A stretch of 64,000 bases of DNA from Candidatus Thiothrix sulfatifontis (lineage in GTDB: Bacteria; Pseudomonadota; Gammaproteobacteria; Thiotrichales; Thiotrichaceae). The stretch covers positions 806,001 through 870,000 of the forward strand of contig CP094685.1 of NCBI GenBank assembly GCA_022828425.1. The letters run 5' to 3'. Of the stretch, positions 1 to 9,360 are shown piece by piece. A program made the position numbers and the translations under genes. The notes below the pieces were generated by a model. That model worked only from the letters and a program-made list of their open reading frames with translations. It was not told the DNA's origin and ran no database searches. How positions within the stretch are numbered: position 1 is the first letter of the stretch; each line of letters begins with the position of its first letter.

Positions 1-2054
1 TGCACCATCTGTCCTGCAAGGTCGTAGAGAATTTCTTTCTGGCTGAAGTAATCAATGTCGTCGTGATCCAGCAGGGCGAATACGATGTAATCTTCCAGCC
101 GTTCTTCCTGTTTGCCAGCGGCGGCTTTGAGATGGAATTGTTCGTGGGTGCGTAGCATCTGCCCGACCAGTTCGCGGTCGCCCGGTTGCAGGTGCAAGCC
201 GCTCACATCCAGTTTGAAGGGGTGGAAGCCGGTTTCAACTTCGCCGGTTGGGTTGACCAGTATACGCGGGATGTCGATGGTTTGTTGCACCATGACGGTG
301 GTGGTTTTGGCAACGATGGCGGCGAGGTCGGCGGCATAGTCAGCGGTGAAGAGTGCGCCTTGTTGGGGGGTCATGCGTTCGCGGACTGCGGCGGCGATGG
401 CTTGTTGCACGTCTGCTTTGAGCAGGGCATTGCTGGTGGGGACGAAATCGCGTTTGGCGGCGTAGTTGGCAGCGACTTCGGCGACGACACGGGCGGTTGT
501 ACGTTCGGCTTCGGTTTTGAACAGGGGTTCATGGGTTGGAATGGTAGCGGCATTTTCAGCCAGCCGCTGGATTTTAAAATAGTTGGTATCGTCAATAATA
601 ACACCAACATTGGACGGAATTTCGATGCTGATCTTTTTGTCGTCGGGCGTGGGAGCATCCAGAATGATGCGCTGGAGACGGATCGGCGAGTCGCCTTTGT
701 TGGCTTCGTCGATGATTTCCTGAAAGCGGTCGTGGGCGACGATATTGAGGCGGTCTACGGCATCATTGCCCGTGCGTTTGCCGTAGGGCAGGCGCAAGCC
801 GCGCCCGATGGATTGCTCAATCAGGGTGCGGGCGTTGGCGGCACGCAAGGGCACGATGGTGTAGAGGTTGGTCACGTCCCAGCCTTCTTTGAGCATATTG
901 ACGTGGATAACGATTTCGGTAGGTTCGTTGACACTTTCCACTGCCAGCAGGCGGGTGATCATTTCCTCTTCTTCCGCGCCGGATTTGCTGCTATCCACCT
1001 GAATCGCTTTGCCTTGGTAACGCCCCTCGAACAGGGTTTGTACTGTTGTGAGCAATTGCGCGGCGTGGGTGGTATCGCGGGCGATGACCAGCATGAACGG
1101 TTTGACGATGGCAACGCCGTTTTCGCGGGCGTAAGTGATCAGCTCCACCTTGGTGATTTCGTGCAGGCGGATGCCGTCTTCCAGCTTGATGCGCTCAATG
1201 TCTTCGGGGTTGTGGTCAGCGGCATTGAATCCGCGCTGGGTGACAACAGCGGGTTCTTTCACAAAGCCGTCTGCCATTGCCCGCGCTAAGGGGTAATCCA
1301 TCACAACATTTTTGAACGGCACGGGGCCACGGCTGGTTTCCACGAAGGGGGTGGCGGTGAGTTCCAGCCCAAACAGCGGTTTGAGTTCGTTGATGGAACG
1401 CACTCCGGCACTGGCACGGTAGCGGTGGGATTCATCCATCAGCAGCACGAGGTCGGGCAGCGTTGCCAGATAGTTGAAATAGCTGTCGCCCAGCACTTCT
1501 TTCATGCGCTTGATGCGCGGTTCTTTGCCACCGCGCACTTCCGAGTTGATCTTGGCAATGTTGAAAATATTGATGGTAACGGGTGACAGCAGGCTGCTTT
1601 GCACTTGTGCGGCGCGGTAGTCGTAGTTTTCGCCCGTGATGATTTCCGGCGGCTGGAACACGAAATGGTGGATGCCCTTGAACACGTATTTGGGCGTATT
1701 CGGGGTGAAATCGGCAATCAGCTTGTTGTAAATCGTGAGGTTCGGCGCAAGCACGAAGAAGTTATTGATGCCGTAAGCCTGATGCAAATAGGTGATGAAC
1801 GCGCCCATCAAGCGGGTTTTGCCGACACCTGTTGCCAGCGCGAAACACAGTGAGGGGAATTCGCGCTCGAAATCTGCCAGCGTAGGGAACTGCGCTTGCA
1901 GGCTTGCCAGAATGCCGTTGAGGTCACGTTCGCCCGTTTGGTTCATGGCGGGGGCAGTTTCCAGCGCGGTTGCCAGCTTTTGCAGCGATTCGGCTTGCGG
2001 TGGGCGCAAGGAGAGGCTGGTATTGATCTCGTGTAGGGTTTGTTGGCGTGTCAT
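1..2054 (-). CDS. res: Type III restriction-modification system, restriction/helicase subunit Res (partial, C-terminus outside window)
   Basis: ATP-dependent restriction subunit that works with Mod to cleave DNA between two unmethylated sites. The frame is open from an ATG at 2054 to base 1 (684 codons) and continues beyond the left edge, so the expected C-terminal nuclease domain is not visible. Superfamily 2 helicase motifs are seen: Walker A ALATGVGKTRL near residues 73-83, a DEAD-like box LLMDESH near 204-210, LTATPF, and the motif VI stretch QSIGRGLRLPYG. The start overlaps the mod stop as ATGA, the usual mod-res coupling. Family identity is confident; whether the nuclease end is intact cannot be judged. 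Confidence 0.93.
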   Translation of the reverse strand, partial: MTRQQTLHEINTSLSLRPPQAESLQKLATALETAPAMNQTGERDLNGILASLQAQFPTLADFEREFPSLCFALATGVGKTRLMGAFITYLHQAYGINNFFVLAPNLTIYNKLIADFTPNTPKYVFKGIHHFVFQPPEIITGENYDYRAAQVQSSLLSPVTINIFNIAKINSEVRGGKEPRIKRMKEVLGDSYFNYLATLPDLVLLMDESHRYRASAGVRSINELKPLFGLELTATPFVETSRGPVPFKNVVMDYPLARAMADGFVKEPAVVTQRGFNAADHNPEDIERIKLEDGIRLHEITKVELITYARENGVAIVKPFMLVIARDTTHAAQLLTTVQTLFEGRYQGKAIQVDSSKSGAEEEEMITRLLAVESVNEPTEIVIHVNMLKEGWDVTNLYTIVPLRAANARTLIEQSIGRGLRLPYGKRTGNDAVDRLNIVAHDRFQEIIDEANKGDSPIRLQRIILDAPTPDDKKISIEIPSNVGVIIDDTNYFKIQRLAENAATIPTHEPLFKTEAERTTARVVAEVAANYAAKRDFVPTSNALLKADVQQAIAAAVRERMTPQQGALFTADYAADLAAIVAKTTTVMVQQTIDIPRILVNPTGEVETGFHPFKLDVSGLHLQPGDRELVGQMLRTHEQFHLKAAAGKQEERLEDYIVFALLDHDDIDYFSQKEILYDLAGQMV

Positions 2055-3766
2055 GGTGTTTCCCCTTCCCCAAATAAGCTGGCTTGTGTGCCGCTGGTAT
2101 TGTCTTGTTGTGGGTCGGATTTTAATCCGACTTGTCGGGCTGAAGCCCGACCTACAGGCGTGGGTTCATCCACGGGTTGCGCCATCGGCAGGTTGGCGAC
2201 GTTGAGGCTGTAGTCGTCCTTGCCCCATTCGCACAGGTTGAGGATGCTGTTGGGGATTTTTTTCAGGGTGAGGTTAGGCCAACGGCGGCTGGCTTCTTCG
2301 CCGCTGGTGCCGCGCCATGCAGCGGCGATGATCAACAGGGAACGGTGTTCGCCGACTTCTTCCGCGAGTGCTTGCAGTTGCTCGAAGGACAGGTTTTGGG
2401 TGGTGGCGTAGAGGAAACTGCGTTCGGTGGCGTAGCCTTGTTGCCAGAACACGGTTTCGGAGGGGGCGTAGGTGTAGCCGTGCTGTTTGCACAGGGCTTC
2501 GCTCATCATCGCGGCGTTGTAGTCGGGGTTGATGGTGAAATTGCCCCAGCGGTCGCGCTCCAGCAGGGAGGGGGCGAGTTTGTAATAGCGGAATCCGCCG
2601 CCGCCCGCCCAGTCCATTGCTTTGCTGATGCCGCCTTGGTCGCTGCCGTCGATGACTTTTTGCAGGCGGGGGATGATGTGGGTGTGGCAATGGTCGCCCA
2701 GTTCCACCATGATCCACTTGCGCCCCATTTTGTGCGCTACCGCGCCGGTCGTGCCACTCCCCGCAAACGAATCCAGCACCCAATCCCCCGGATTCGTCGC
2801 AATTTCTAAAATTTGTCCTAAGAGTCTTTCTGGTTTTGGCGTTCCAAAAAGGTCATTAACATTTGTATCTGGAAACAAATTTTTCAACTCATATTTTGCT
2901 TGTCTATTATGCCCAGTTTTTTCAAGTTCCGCCCAAAGTGTTGATGGAGGAAGCCCCTTCATATCTAGCAAGTAAGTTCTTCTTCTAATATTGCTTTCAT
3001 CGGCTGTAAAACGAATTTCTCCTGATAATATTTTTTCTGCAATTGTTTCCCTTGACCAACGCCATCCATTTTTAGGTGGTTTAATTGTTTTTCCACTAGG
3101 CGAAACCAAATCAAAAGTTAAATTAGGTCTAGGCTTCGGTGAGTTTAATGGATTGCCATCAAAATATGCCCCACGAGGATCATTATCAGGATTTTTAAAA
3201 TGGCTACGCTTAGTGTCATCAAATATCTTATTTGGGGACCATTCTTCTTTTTTTGAATACACTAGGATGTAGTTGTGATCTGTTGAGAACTGCTTGGAGT
3301 CATTGTTGCTGTTATCAGTTGACCTCCAAATGATTGATGCGACAAAGTTTTGGCGACCGAAGAGTTCGTCGCAGAGGACTTTGAGGTAGTGGCATTCGTT
3401 GTCGTCGATGGTAATCCACAGCGAGCCGTCGTCGGAAAGTAGGCGGCGGATGATTTCGAGGCGGTCACGCATTAGCCCCAGCCAGATGGAATGTTCCAGC
3501 CCGTCATCGTAATGCGTAAACGCGCTGCCGGTATTGTACGGTGGGTCGATAAACACGCATTTGATCTTGCCGGTGAACTCGGCTTCCAAAGCGCGTAAGG
3601 CCAGCAGGTTATCCCCGAAAATCAGGCGGTTGTCGAACTGGTCGTGGTCGGTCACGCGGGCGGCAGCGTGGTGGGATTTGGTGGGGTCTTCCAGCAGGAT
3701 GCGCGGTTCGAGTTTGGGGCGGTGGGATTTGCCGATCCAAGTGAGTTCGAGTTTGGGTTGGGTCAT
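2051..3766 (-). CDS. mod: Type III restriction-modification system, DNA N6-adenine methyltransferase subunit Mod
   Basis: Modification and target-recognition subunit of the type III system. Motif IV DPPY lies at about residues 74-77, and the SAM-binding motif I FAGSG follows at about 334-338, the order of beta-class amino methyltransferases. The stretch between them is the target recognition region and is visibly AT-richer (about 2810-3330) than the flanks, as expected for an exchanged TRD. I place the start at the ATG 3766 (MTQPKLELTW), 19 bases after the dinD stop; a GTG at 3814 in the same frame would overlap dinD and adds residues unlike the family. Near the C-terminus, codons read through a REP-like palindrome (2111-2155). 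Confidence 0.92.
   Translation of the reverse strand: MTQPKLELTWIGKSHRPKLEPRILLEDPTKSHHAAARVTDHDQFDNRLIFGDNLLALRALEAEFTGKIKCVFIDPPYNTGSAFTHYDDGLEHSIWLGLMRDRLEIIRRLLSDDGSLWITIDDNECHYLKVLCDELFGRQNFVASIIWRSTDNSNNDSKQFSTDHNYILVYSKKEEWSPNKIFDDTKRSHFKNPDNDPRGAYFDGNPLNSPKPRPNLTFDLVSPSGKTIKPPKNGWRWSRETIAEKILSGEIRFTADESNIRRRTYLLDMKGLPPSTLWAELEKTGHNRQAKYELKNLFPDTNVNDLFGTPKPERLLGQILEIATNPGDWVLDSFAGSGTTGAVAHKMGRKWIMVELGDHCHTHIIPRLQKVIDGSDQGGISKAMDWAGGGGFRYYKLAPSLLERDRWGNFTINPDYNAAMMSEALCKQHGYTYAPSETVFWQQGYATERSFLYATTQNLSFEQLQALAEEVGEHRSLLIIAAAWRGTSGEEASRRWPNLTLKKIPNSILNLCEWGKDDYSLNVANLPMAQPVDEPTPVGRASARQVGLKSDPQQDNTSGTQASLFGEGETP
2111..2155. repeat. REP-like double palindrome inside the mod coding sequence
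   Basis: Two adjacent palindromes: gtcggatt-tt-aatccgac (2114-2131) and gtcgggc-tgaa-gcccgac (2134-2151), followed by ctac. This resembles the intergenic REP elements of gammaproteobacteria built on GTCGGGCTnnAGCCCGAC. Here it is translated in frame as part of the Mod tail (roughly PVGRASARQVGLKSDP), just before the last 17 or so residues. Confidence 0.75.
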
Positions 3767-3785
3767 GGGAGTCTCAAGTTTGGAA

Positions 3786-4667
3786 TCATTCGTGATCGCT
3801 ATTTGTGCCACCACCTAATAAACCACCTGCATCCCGTTGGTCAAGCTCCATTTTGGGAGTGGACTGCTTGACCCGCTTTTCAACATCTTTAATGTGTTCC
3901 GCTGGCGGGATGTGTTCTGGTGGTGTGCCACCGATACGCTTGATAGCTTCGCGGACTTCTTTGCCAACCTGCTCGTGGGTTTTGATGGCGTGTTGCTGGT
4001 TGTTGATAGCATCACGGGCGAGCTTGTCACGGGTTTGTGTCATACGGAACTGGTTAGCGGCAAGTTCAGTGGCGTTCATTCGATCCATCAATTGATGCTT
4101 GTCGGGAATTTTCTTGTATGCCTGAATATCGGCTTTCCCCATACCACCATACAGACCTTTGTAGCCCGCATCATGAAACACGCCGAACATGCGATTTTGC
4201 ACACCTGCCTGTTGCGCAGCACCGGAAAGGGCCTTGAATTCTTCCGCTGTTTGCTTACGCAGTTCCAACCGCTCAAGATCAGCCGCGAGCTGTTCACTGA
4301 GTTCCTGCTTGCGTGTCTGGATGGCGAAATATCGTTGGGCGTAGGCAATCTCTGACTTCTGCGGGTTGCCATTTTGAGCAATAAGGTAGCAGGCAAAGCG
4401 GGAGAGGTGGTAATCATCGACTTCGCGCACGCCACCTTTGCCAAGCTCTATCATTTTGCCAACGTCGGCAAAATGATGCTCGGATGGGTTTCCTGATTCT
4501 TTACAAGAAGTTATTGCACGTTTGATAACATCTTCAAAGCGTCGCCACTGACTGTAACCCAACAGGTTTTGCAGGTCACGGGCACTCCAGTATTCAGCAC
4601 CGTGTTCGTTGGTTTGTTTGATGTCTTCAAAAGATTGGGCAACGGCGGTAGGTAGATTTTTTGGCAT
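3786..4667 (-). CDS. DinD-family protein (DNA damage-inducible protein D)
   Basis: About 293 residues. It shares the DinD-family layout with the second copy at 34629-35459: EYWSARDLQNLLGYS near the N-terminus, then SRFACYLIAQNG, YFAIQTRKQEL, AQQAGV, GYKGLYGG and ATELAANQFR. E. coli DinD is known to inhibit RecA filaments; the role here is unknown. The ATG at 4667 is preceded by a weak GAG; a TTG eight codons upstream is less likely. It lies 39 bases after the DUF4411 gene and 19 before mod, so it appears co-transcribed with the type III system. A charged tail with a Gly-rich end (GGLLGGG) is seen. Confidence 0.85.
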   Translation of the reverse strand: MPKNLPTAVAQSFEDIKQTNEHGAEYWSARDLQNLLGYSQWRRFEDVIKRAITSCKESGNPSEHHFADVGKMIELGKGGVREVDDYHLSRFACYLIAQNGNPQKSEIAYAQRYFAIQTRKQELSEQLAADLERLELRKQTAEEFKALSGAAQQAGVQNRMFGVFHDAGYKGLYGGMGKADIQAYKKIPDKHQLMDRMNATELAANQFRMTQTRDKLARDAINNQQHAIKTHEQVGKEVREAIKRIGGTPPEHIPPAEHIKDVEKRVKQSTPKMELDQRDAGGLLGGGTNSDHE

Positions 4668-4706
4668 GGCATTTCTCGAATGTGATAGCAAGCAATTGAT
4701 AATAAA

Positions 4707-5177
4707 TCAGAAACTCCAGCCCTGATGCTGCATAAACGTTTCCAGATTGATGCAGGGAATCTTGAAGTGTTCACAAACATTCGGGATTTTCGCCGCATTG
4801 GGTTTGAGTTGTTCTTCGGTCACAACCGTACCCCCTTGAATTTTTGCACAGGCAATCACAAACGGGTCAGCAACAGGTGTGCCCTTGAGCCGCTGTTGCT
4901 CCCCAATCAACATATGGAAATGTTGGATTGTAAAAATCTCTGCCACAAATTGAAGCTCGGCAGCCGTGGGCATGGTGAAGATTTCTTTATGATTTTTAAA
5001 CCATTCATTGGTGTACTGGTCGCTGTTGCCCCGCTCCATTTCTTTCCAGACTTCGCGGGTAGAAATCAATTCACCACGCTGGATCAGGTCTTCCAAGCCC
5101 TGCCAGACAGATTTGAATACACCGGGGTAGAAATGTTTGAGTTTGCTGAGTGAACTGGTATCAAACACATAGATCAT
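4707..5177 (-). CDS. DUF4411 PIN-like protein, probable toxin of a toxin-antitoxin pair
   Basis: 156 residues. The opening MIYVFDTSSLSKLKHFYP has the PIN-type first acidic residue (D6), with further candidate metal ligands E44 or E47 (EVWKEME) and D104 (VADPFVIACAK). PIN proteins are metal-dependent ribonucleases. Its ATG overlaps the stop of the upstream XRE/ImmA gene (ATGA), the layout of the known COG2856-DUF4411 toxin-antitoxin pairs. The toxin role is inferred from family and context. Confidence 0.87.
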   Translation of the reverse strand: MIYVFDTSSLSKLKHFYPGVFKSVWQGLEDLIQRGELISTREVWKEMERGNSDQYTNEWFKNHKEIFTMPTAAELQFVAEIFTIQHFHMLIGEQQRLKGTPVADPFVIACAKIQGGTVVTEEQLKPNAAKIPNVCEHFKIPCINLETFMQHQGWSF

Positions 5178-6346
5178 GCAGCCGCCCCTTTCAGGACAAG
5201 CTGTTCAAACCCGGCAAAATTCTTCGGCTTGATACCCAAAAGGTCAGAAGCCTGTTCCATACTGATTTGCTGGCGATAATGGCGGCTGAAAACCTCTTGC
5301 ATAAAGCGTTTGCTGATATAAGCCCCTTGGGTACTGAACCAATCGCCACCGCTACCTTTTTTCTGCTGGTTATTCCATTGTTTAGCCAACTGTTCATAGC
5401 GGTGTTGGCTGACACGGTTCTGATCCAGAAAACGGCGCAACACGGCTTCGCGGCTGACACCGTAGCGTTTCGCCAAACCTGCAAAATAATGCTCCTCAAC
5501 CCTGTCCAGATCATGCGACCAACCTTGGATTTGTTGCTCAAAGTCAGCGGAGGGAATCAGCACTTCCGCAGCAATAGCATTACAGAACTGTTCAATGCGT
5601 TTTTCCGACGGCGGCAGTTGCTCAAGGTAAGATTTGTCGAATTTGCTGATGCCATTCTTTTTCAGCAACAAGTGGGCAAACTCATGCAGCAGGCTGAATA
5701 TTTGCCGGGTTTTGGTGGTGCTATTATTCAGGTAAATCAACGGAAACTCCCGATCCTGCAAACAAAAACCAGAGATTTCCTTCTGTTTGAAACTGTCCTT
5801 GAACACAAAAATCCCGGCATTTTCGATAACTTGCCGCCATTGCTTGAGAGCGGAATCCTCGTCTTTCCAGCCAACCTGGGTATCCACGCTAATGCCCAAC
5901 GCATTGCGGATGGCTTGTGCCTGCGCACTGACCGGCGCATCCAGTTTGAGGATGACATGCCGCCAGATGAGTTCTTCGACAGGATTACGGTTGTCGAACA
6001 GTTCTTTCAATGCCAACTGGTAGGCATGAGCGCGGCGGATGCGCAAATGGGTATCAGGCAACAGGGTTTGCAGGTCAGCAGCAGGTAAGCTTCTGAATTC
6101 ACGCTCAGGTGCGGCTTCTTCCGGTGGAAATGGCAGAAAAAACACGGCTAGAGGGCGTTTATAAATGTCATATGCCAGCTTTTCCAGTTGGGGGTAAGTT
6201 GGCGCACTGGAGCCAGCCTCCCAAGCCTCAACTTCATCAATCGGGCGTTTCAAACGTGCCGCAACATCCTCGACAGACATACCGAGGCTTTGCCGTGCCC
6301 ACTTCATGAGCGCGGGCTGTACGCCTGCAACAGCTTCGGTTTTCAT
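5174..6346 (-). CDS. XRE-family HTH plus ImmA/IrrE metallopeptidase, probable antitoxin and autoregulator
   Basis: 390 residues. The N-terminus (about 13-65) is an XRE helix-turn-helix: KWARQSLGMSVEDVAARLK, then VEAWEAGSSAPTYPQLEKLA. The ImmA/IrrE zinc peptidase signature HEFAHLLL is at 221-228, with a downstream AIAAEVLIP segment typical of COG2856. It is translationally coupled to the DUF4411 PIN gene and is the likely antitoxin. A good ribosome site (AGGAAGGA) precedes the ATG at 6346. The 96-base gap upstream holds an imperfect inverted repeat that may be its operator. Confidence 0.9.
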   Translation of the reverse strand: MKTEAVAGVQPALMKWARQSLGMSVEDVAARLKRPIDEVEAWEAGSSAPTYPQLEKLAYDIYKRPLAVFFLPFPPEEAAPEREFRSLPAADLQTLLPDTHLRIRRAHAYQLALKELFDNRNPVEELIWRHVILKLDAPVSAQAQAIRNALGISVDTQVGWKDEDSALKQWRQVIENAGIFVFKDSFKQKEISGFCLQDREFPLIYLNNSTTKTRQIFSLLHEFAHLLLKKNGISKFDKSYLEQLPPSEKRIEQFCNAIAAEVLIPSADFEQQIQGWSHDLDRVEEHYFAGLAKRYGVSREAVLRRFLDQNRVSQHRYEQLAKQWNNQQKKGSGGDWFSTQGAYISKRFMQEVFSRHYRQQISMEQASDLLGIKPKNFAGFEQLVLKGAAA

Positions 6347-6368
6347 GACATTATTCCTTCCTAATCTT

Positions 6369-6399
6369 AACCATACCTATTACTAAGAGTAGTTTGGTT
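6369..6399. promoter_or_regulatory. Imperfect inverted repeat upstream of the XRE/PIN pair, candidate operator
   Basis: The arms are aacca...tact and agta...tggtt around a short centre (tactaagagta). It sits 23-53 bases upstream of the XRE/ImmA start in an AT-rich gap between that gene and the SNF2 helicase gene, where an autoregulatory site would be expected. No clear -35/-10 pair was assigned. Confidence 0.35.
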
Positions 6400-6442
6400 C
6401 GGTTTTTGTTTCATTATGAAATTTTAACCATTAACAGGTAGG

Positions 6443-9301
6443 CTACACCAACTCCCACGCAATCGTAAATAACACCTGTTCTTCCACCCGCTGCTGCAAG
6501 CGGTCTTCCAGTTCTGTGATCAATTCATTACGCTGTTCGTCGATGTCATCTTGCCGCCGGAACAACTCACGGCGGGACTTGCTACGTTTGGTTTCCAGTT
6601 CGCGCTGGCGTTTCTGCCAATGCAGCTTTTCATCCAGTGTAGGCGCAATCGCAGCGGTACGGCGCACTTCCTTGATTTCGCGGTCAATATCCTTGATTTC
6701 CTGCTCCAGCCCCAGCTTGAGGTCATCCGCCCAGCCATCGAGCTTTTGCACTTCCTGATCGAAATAGCTCAGGTTGCGGTCGTTGATTTCACGCAATAAG
6801 GCATTTTTACGTTGTTCAAGGTCGTGTTGCAGCAATGGACTGTCAGGTAAATCTATCGGTGTCGCCATAACCATTGCCGGGATGCGTAACAGTTTGTCGG
6901 GGTCATCCAGTTCCAATATATTGCCATTACGGTCAATCGCCGCCACCAGCAAATGTTGTTCTTCCTGTGCCAGTGCGGAAACCGTCAATAACCGCACTTG
7001 CAAAATGCCACTCGTACCACGGAAGTTTTCCAGTGTTGCCAGCCTTGCCCCATACGCTGCGTAATCAAAACGCAAACGGGCAGGTGGCAAATGGATTTTT
7101 TTGGCTTGAGCCAGCAACCATTCCGCCAGTGGATGCCCCAAACGGTAGAGGTGCGCCTCCCCGGAACGGCGTGGCAATTCATAACGTCCGAGTGGCACTT
7201 GTCCTTGTAAGGCCGAGGTAGGCAGGCTTTGCAGGTTGAAACCGTTGTCACCACTGAATTCAGCGTGGGTAGCGAGTGCGGTACTGGTAAAATCCATCAG
7301 CATCCGCTCGTAACGGCTGAGGATGGTCTGACTGTCATCCGCGTGTTTCTTCAGTTTGGCGTGGACTTCTTCATCAAAGTTTTCGAGCAACAACTGGCGG
7401 GTTTGTGTCATCGCTTCCGAGATTTCACCTGCCAATTCTTGTTGGAGTGCGGCAAAGCTGCTGCGAATTTCTTCCGGTTTGCGGCACGTTTGGTAGATAC
7501 GGGCAATGCGGCGTTCAAAGTCTATACCCGAACCAATTGCGCCCAACACTTCATCACTAGCACCGAAAACACCTTCAAAAAGCTGGAATTTCTGCGCCAA
7601 CAATTCATACACACGCTTATCGGCCTCATTGCTCAAATCGACAAAGTTGACCACCACGACATCGTGTTTTTGCCCGTAACGGTGGCAACGCCCAATGCGC
7701 TGCTCAATGCGTTGGGGATTCCACGGCAAATCGTAATTGATCACCAGTGAACAGAACTGAAGGTTGATACCCTCCGCCCCCGCTTCGGTGGCAATCATCA
7801 CGCTGCCCTCTTCGCGGAAGTAATCAACCAGCGCGGCACGGGTATCTGCCGTTTTCGAGCCGCTAACCTTATCCGTACCGGCATGACGTTGCGTCCATGC
7901 CTTATGGATTTGCTGGGCTTGGGTGTCGCTGTTCGTACCATTGAACAACACCAAGCCTGCACCGTAAGAGGTGTCCCGTAACAGGTTTTGCAGGTAGCTT
8001 TGGGTGCGTTTGGATTCGGTAAAAATGATGGCTTTTTTTGCCGCACCCAAGCGTTCCAGTTCCTTGAATGCCTTACCCAGTGCCAACAACAGGGCTTGTC
8101 CCTTGCTGTTGTCACGAATCTGATCGGCTTTTTCCTTGAACAGGCGTAGTTCTCCCATTTCTTGCTGGATAGCTTCGCGGACGTTGAGTGGCTTGTCGTT
8201 TATCTGGTCTTCGTCATCCCATTCCTCGGCGGTTTCATCCAGTGCCTCATAGTCGTCATCCAATAGCGTTGAATCCAGCTTGTCCGGGTCATCCAGTGTG
8301 GCTTGCAAACGGTTTGCCATCGTTTCCAATGCGCCCGCAATCGCATGGGTAGACGAGGCCAACAGTTTCCACAACACCAGTGAAATCAGTTGGCGTTGAC
8401 CATCAGGCAAGGCTTGCAACTTGGGGCGGCGCAAATACTCGGCAACCAAATTGGAAAAATCCCGCTCATCCTGTGTCGGCGTGAACTCTTCCAGAATCGG
8501 AATGCGTTTGGTGTAAGGAACGTATTGCTGGACTTGTCGCCGTAGGGTGCGTTTACAAAACGGGCTGATACGGTTACGCAGGTTTTGCAGCGTCGTTTCG
8601 CGGTTGGCTTGTCCAAACTGAGTACGGAAACTCTCCAAATCACCAAACACCCGATCATCAATCAGGCTGACCAGCCCATACAGTTCCAGCAAGGAATTTT
8701 GCAACGGAGTGGCGGTCAGCAGGATTTTGGAATGGACATGCGCCAATGTTTCCTTGAGGGTGCGGGCAATGACATTCCCGGTTTTGTAAACGTTGCGCAG
8801 GCGGTGCGCTTCATCCATCACCACCAAATCCCAATCTACCGCTTTTACGTCTTTAGCCTTGCTTTTGGCAAATTGGTAAGAGCCGATAATGATGTGGTCA
8901 GTATTATCAAACGGATGCCGAGTACCCGCCTTTTGCAAGGTGTTGTAGTTTTTGCTTTCCAACAGCAAGCAAGGCAAGCCGAATTTATCCTGTAACTCCT
9001 GATGCCATTGTTTGCGTAGGTTGGCGGGGACGATGATTAATATCCGGCGTTTGCGTTCTGCCCAGCGTTGCGCAATGACTAGTCCCGCTTCGATGGTTTT
9101 TCCCAAACCGACTTCATCCGCGAGGATCACGCCTTTGGATAAAGGGTTTTCGTAGGCAAACAAGGCAGCTTCAACCTGATGCGGGTTGAGGTCGATTTGG
9201 GCGTTCACCAAGGTCGGGGCAAGGGATTCTAGGGAGTTGCTGGCGGCATGGCGCGTGAGTTGCCATGCGTAGTATTGGGATTGGTGAGGAGTCAGTCGCA
9301 T
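6443..9301 (-). CDS. SNF2-family DEAD/DEAH-box helicase (RapA-like)
   Basis: 952 residues. Helicase core motifs: Walker A ILADEVGLGKTIEAG (about 59-73), Walker B VVMDEAHRLRN, motif III LTATPLQNSLLELYGL, and in the second RecA domain TEAGAEGINLQ and motif VI NPQRIEQRIGRCHRYGQ. The C-terminal third is rich in charged coiled-coil sequence (EQEIKDIDREIKEVRR, KRQRELETKRSKSRRE). Such helicases recur in defence islands, often beside restriction-modification genes, and the neighbours here fit that. It translocates on DNA by ATP hydrolysis; its target is unknown. It lacks the drmA/drmB partners of DISARM. Confidence 0.92.
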   Translation of the reverse strand: MRLTPHQSQYYAWQLTRHAASNSLESLAPTLVNAQIDLNPHQVEAALFAYENPLSKGVILADEVGLGKTIEAGLVIAQRWAERKRRILIIVPANLRKQWHQELQDKFGLPCLLLESKNYNTLQKAGTRHPFDNTDHIIIGSYQFAKSKAKDVKAVDWDLVVMDEAHRLRNVYKTGNVIARTLKETLAHVHSKILLTATPLQNSLLELYGLVSLIDDRVFGDLESFRTQFGQANRETTLQNLRNRISPFCKRTLRRQVQQYVPYTKRIPILEEFTPTQDERDFSNLVAEYLRRPKLQALPDGQRQLISLVLWKLLASSTHAIAGALETMANRLQATLDDPDKLDSTLLDDDYEALDETAEEWDDEDQINDKPLNVREAIQQEMGELRLFKEKADQIRDNSKGQALLLALGKAFKELERLGAAKKAIIFTESKRTQSYLQNLLRDTSYGAGLVLFNGTNSDTQAQQIHKAWTQRHAGTDKVSGSKTADTRAALVDYFREEGSVMIATEAGAEGINLQFCSLVINYDLPWNPQRIEQRIGRCHRYGQKHDVVVVNFVDLSNEADKRVYELLAQKFQLFEGVFGASDEVLGAIGSGIDFERRIARIYQTCRKPEEIRSSFAALQQELAGEISEAMTQTRQLLLENFDEEVHAKLKKHADDSQTILSRYERMLMDFTSTALATHAEFSGDNGFNLQSLPTSALQGQVPLGRYELPRRSGEAHLYRLGHPLAEWLLAQAKKIHLPPARLRFDYAAYGARLATLENFRGTSGILQVRLLTVSALAQEEQHLLVAAIDRNGNILELDDPDKLLRIPAMVMATPIDLPDSPLLQHDLEQRKNALLREINDRNLSYFDQEVQKLDGWADDLKLGLEQEIKDIDREIKEVRRTAAIAPTLDEKLHWQKRQRELETKRSKSRRELFRRQDDIDEQRNELITELEDRLQQRVEEQVLFTIAWELV

Positions 9302-9360
9302 GATAGCTCGGCTTTAGATGTCAGGCGTAGAGTATAGCTGAGGATTTGTCTATCTTCACT

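Noticed and set aside
186-1289. Long plus-strand open frame opposite the type III res gene
   Set aside because: It is antisense to a clear Res frame with helicase motifs, has no recognisable domain and lacks a ribosome site.
5150-6088. Plus-strand open frame opposite the XRE/ImmA gene
   Set aside because: The minus strand has a complete HTH plus HExxH protein coupled to the PIN gene; the plus frame has no family resemblance.
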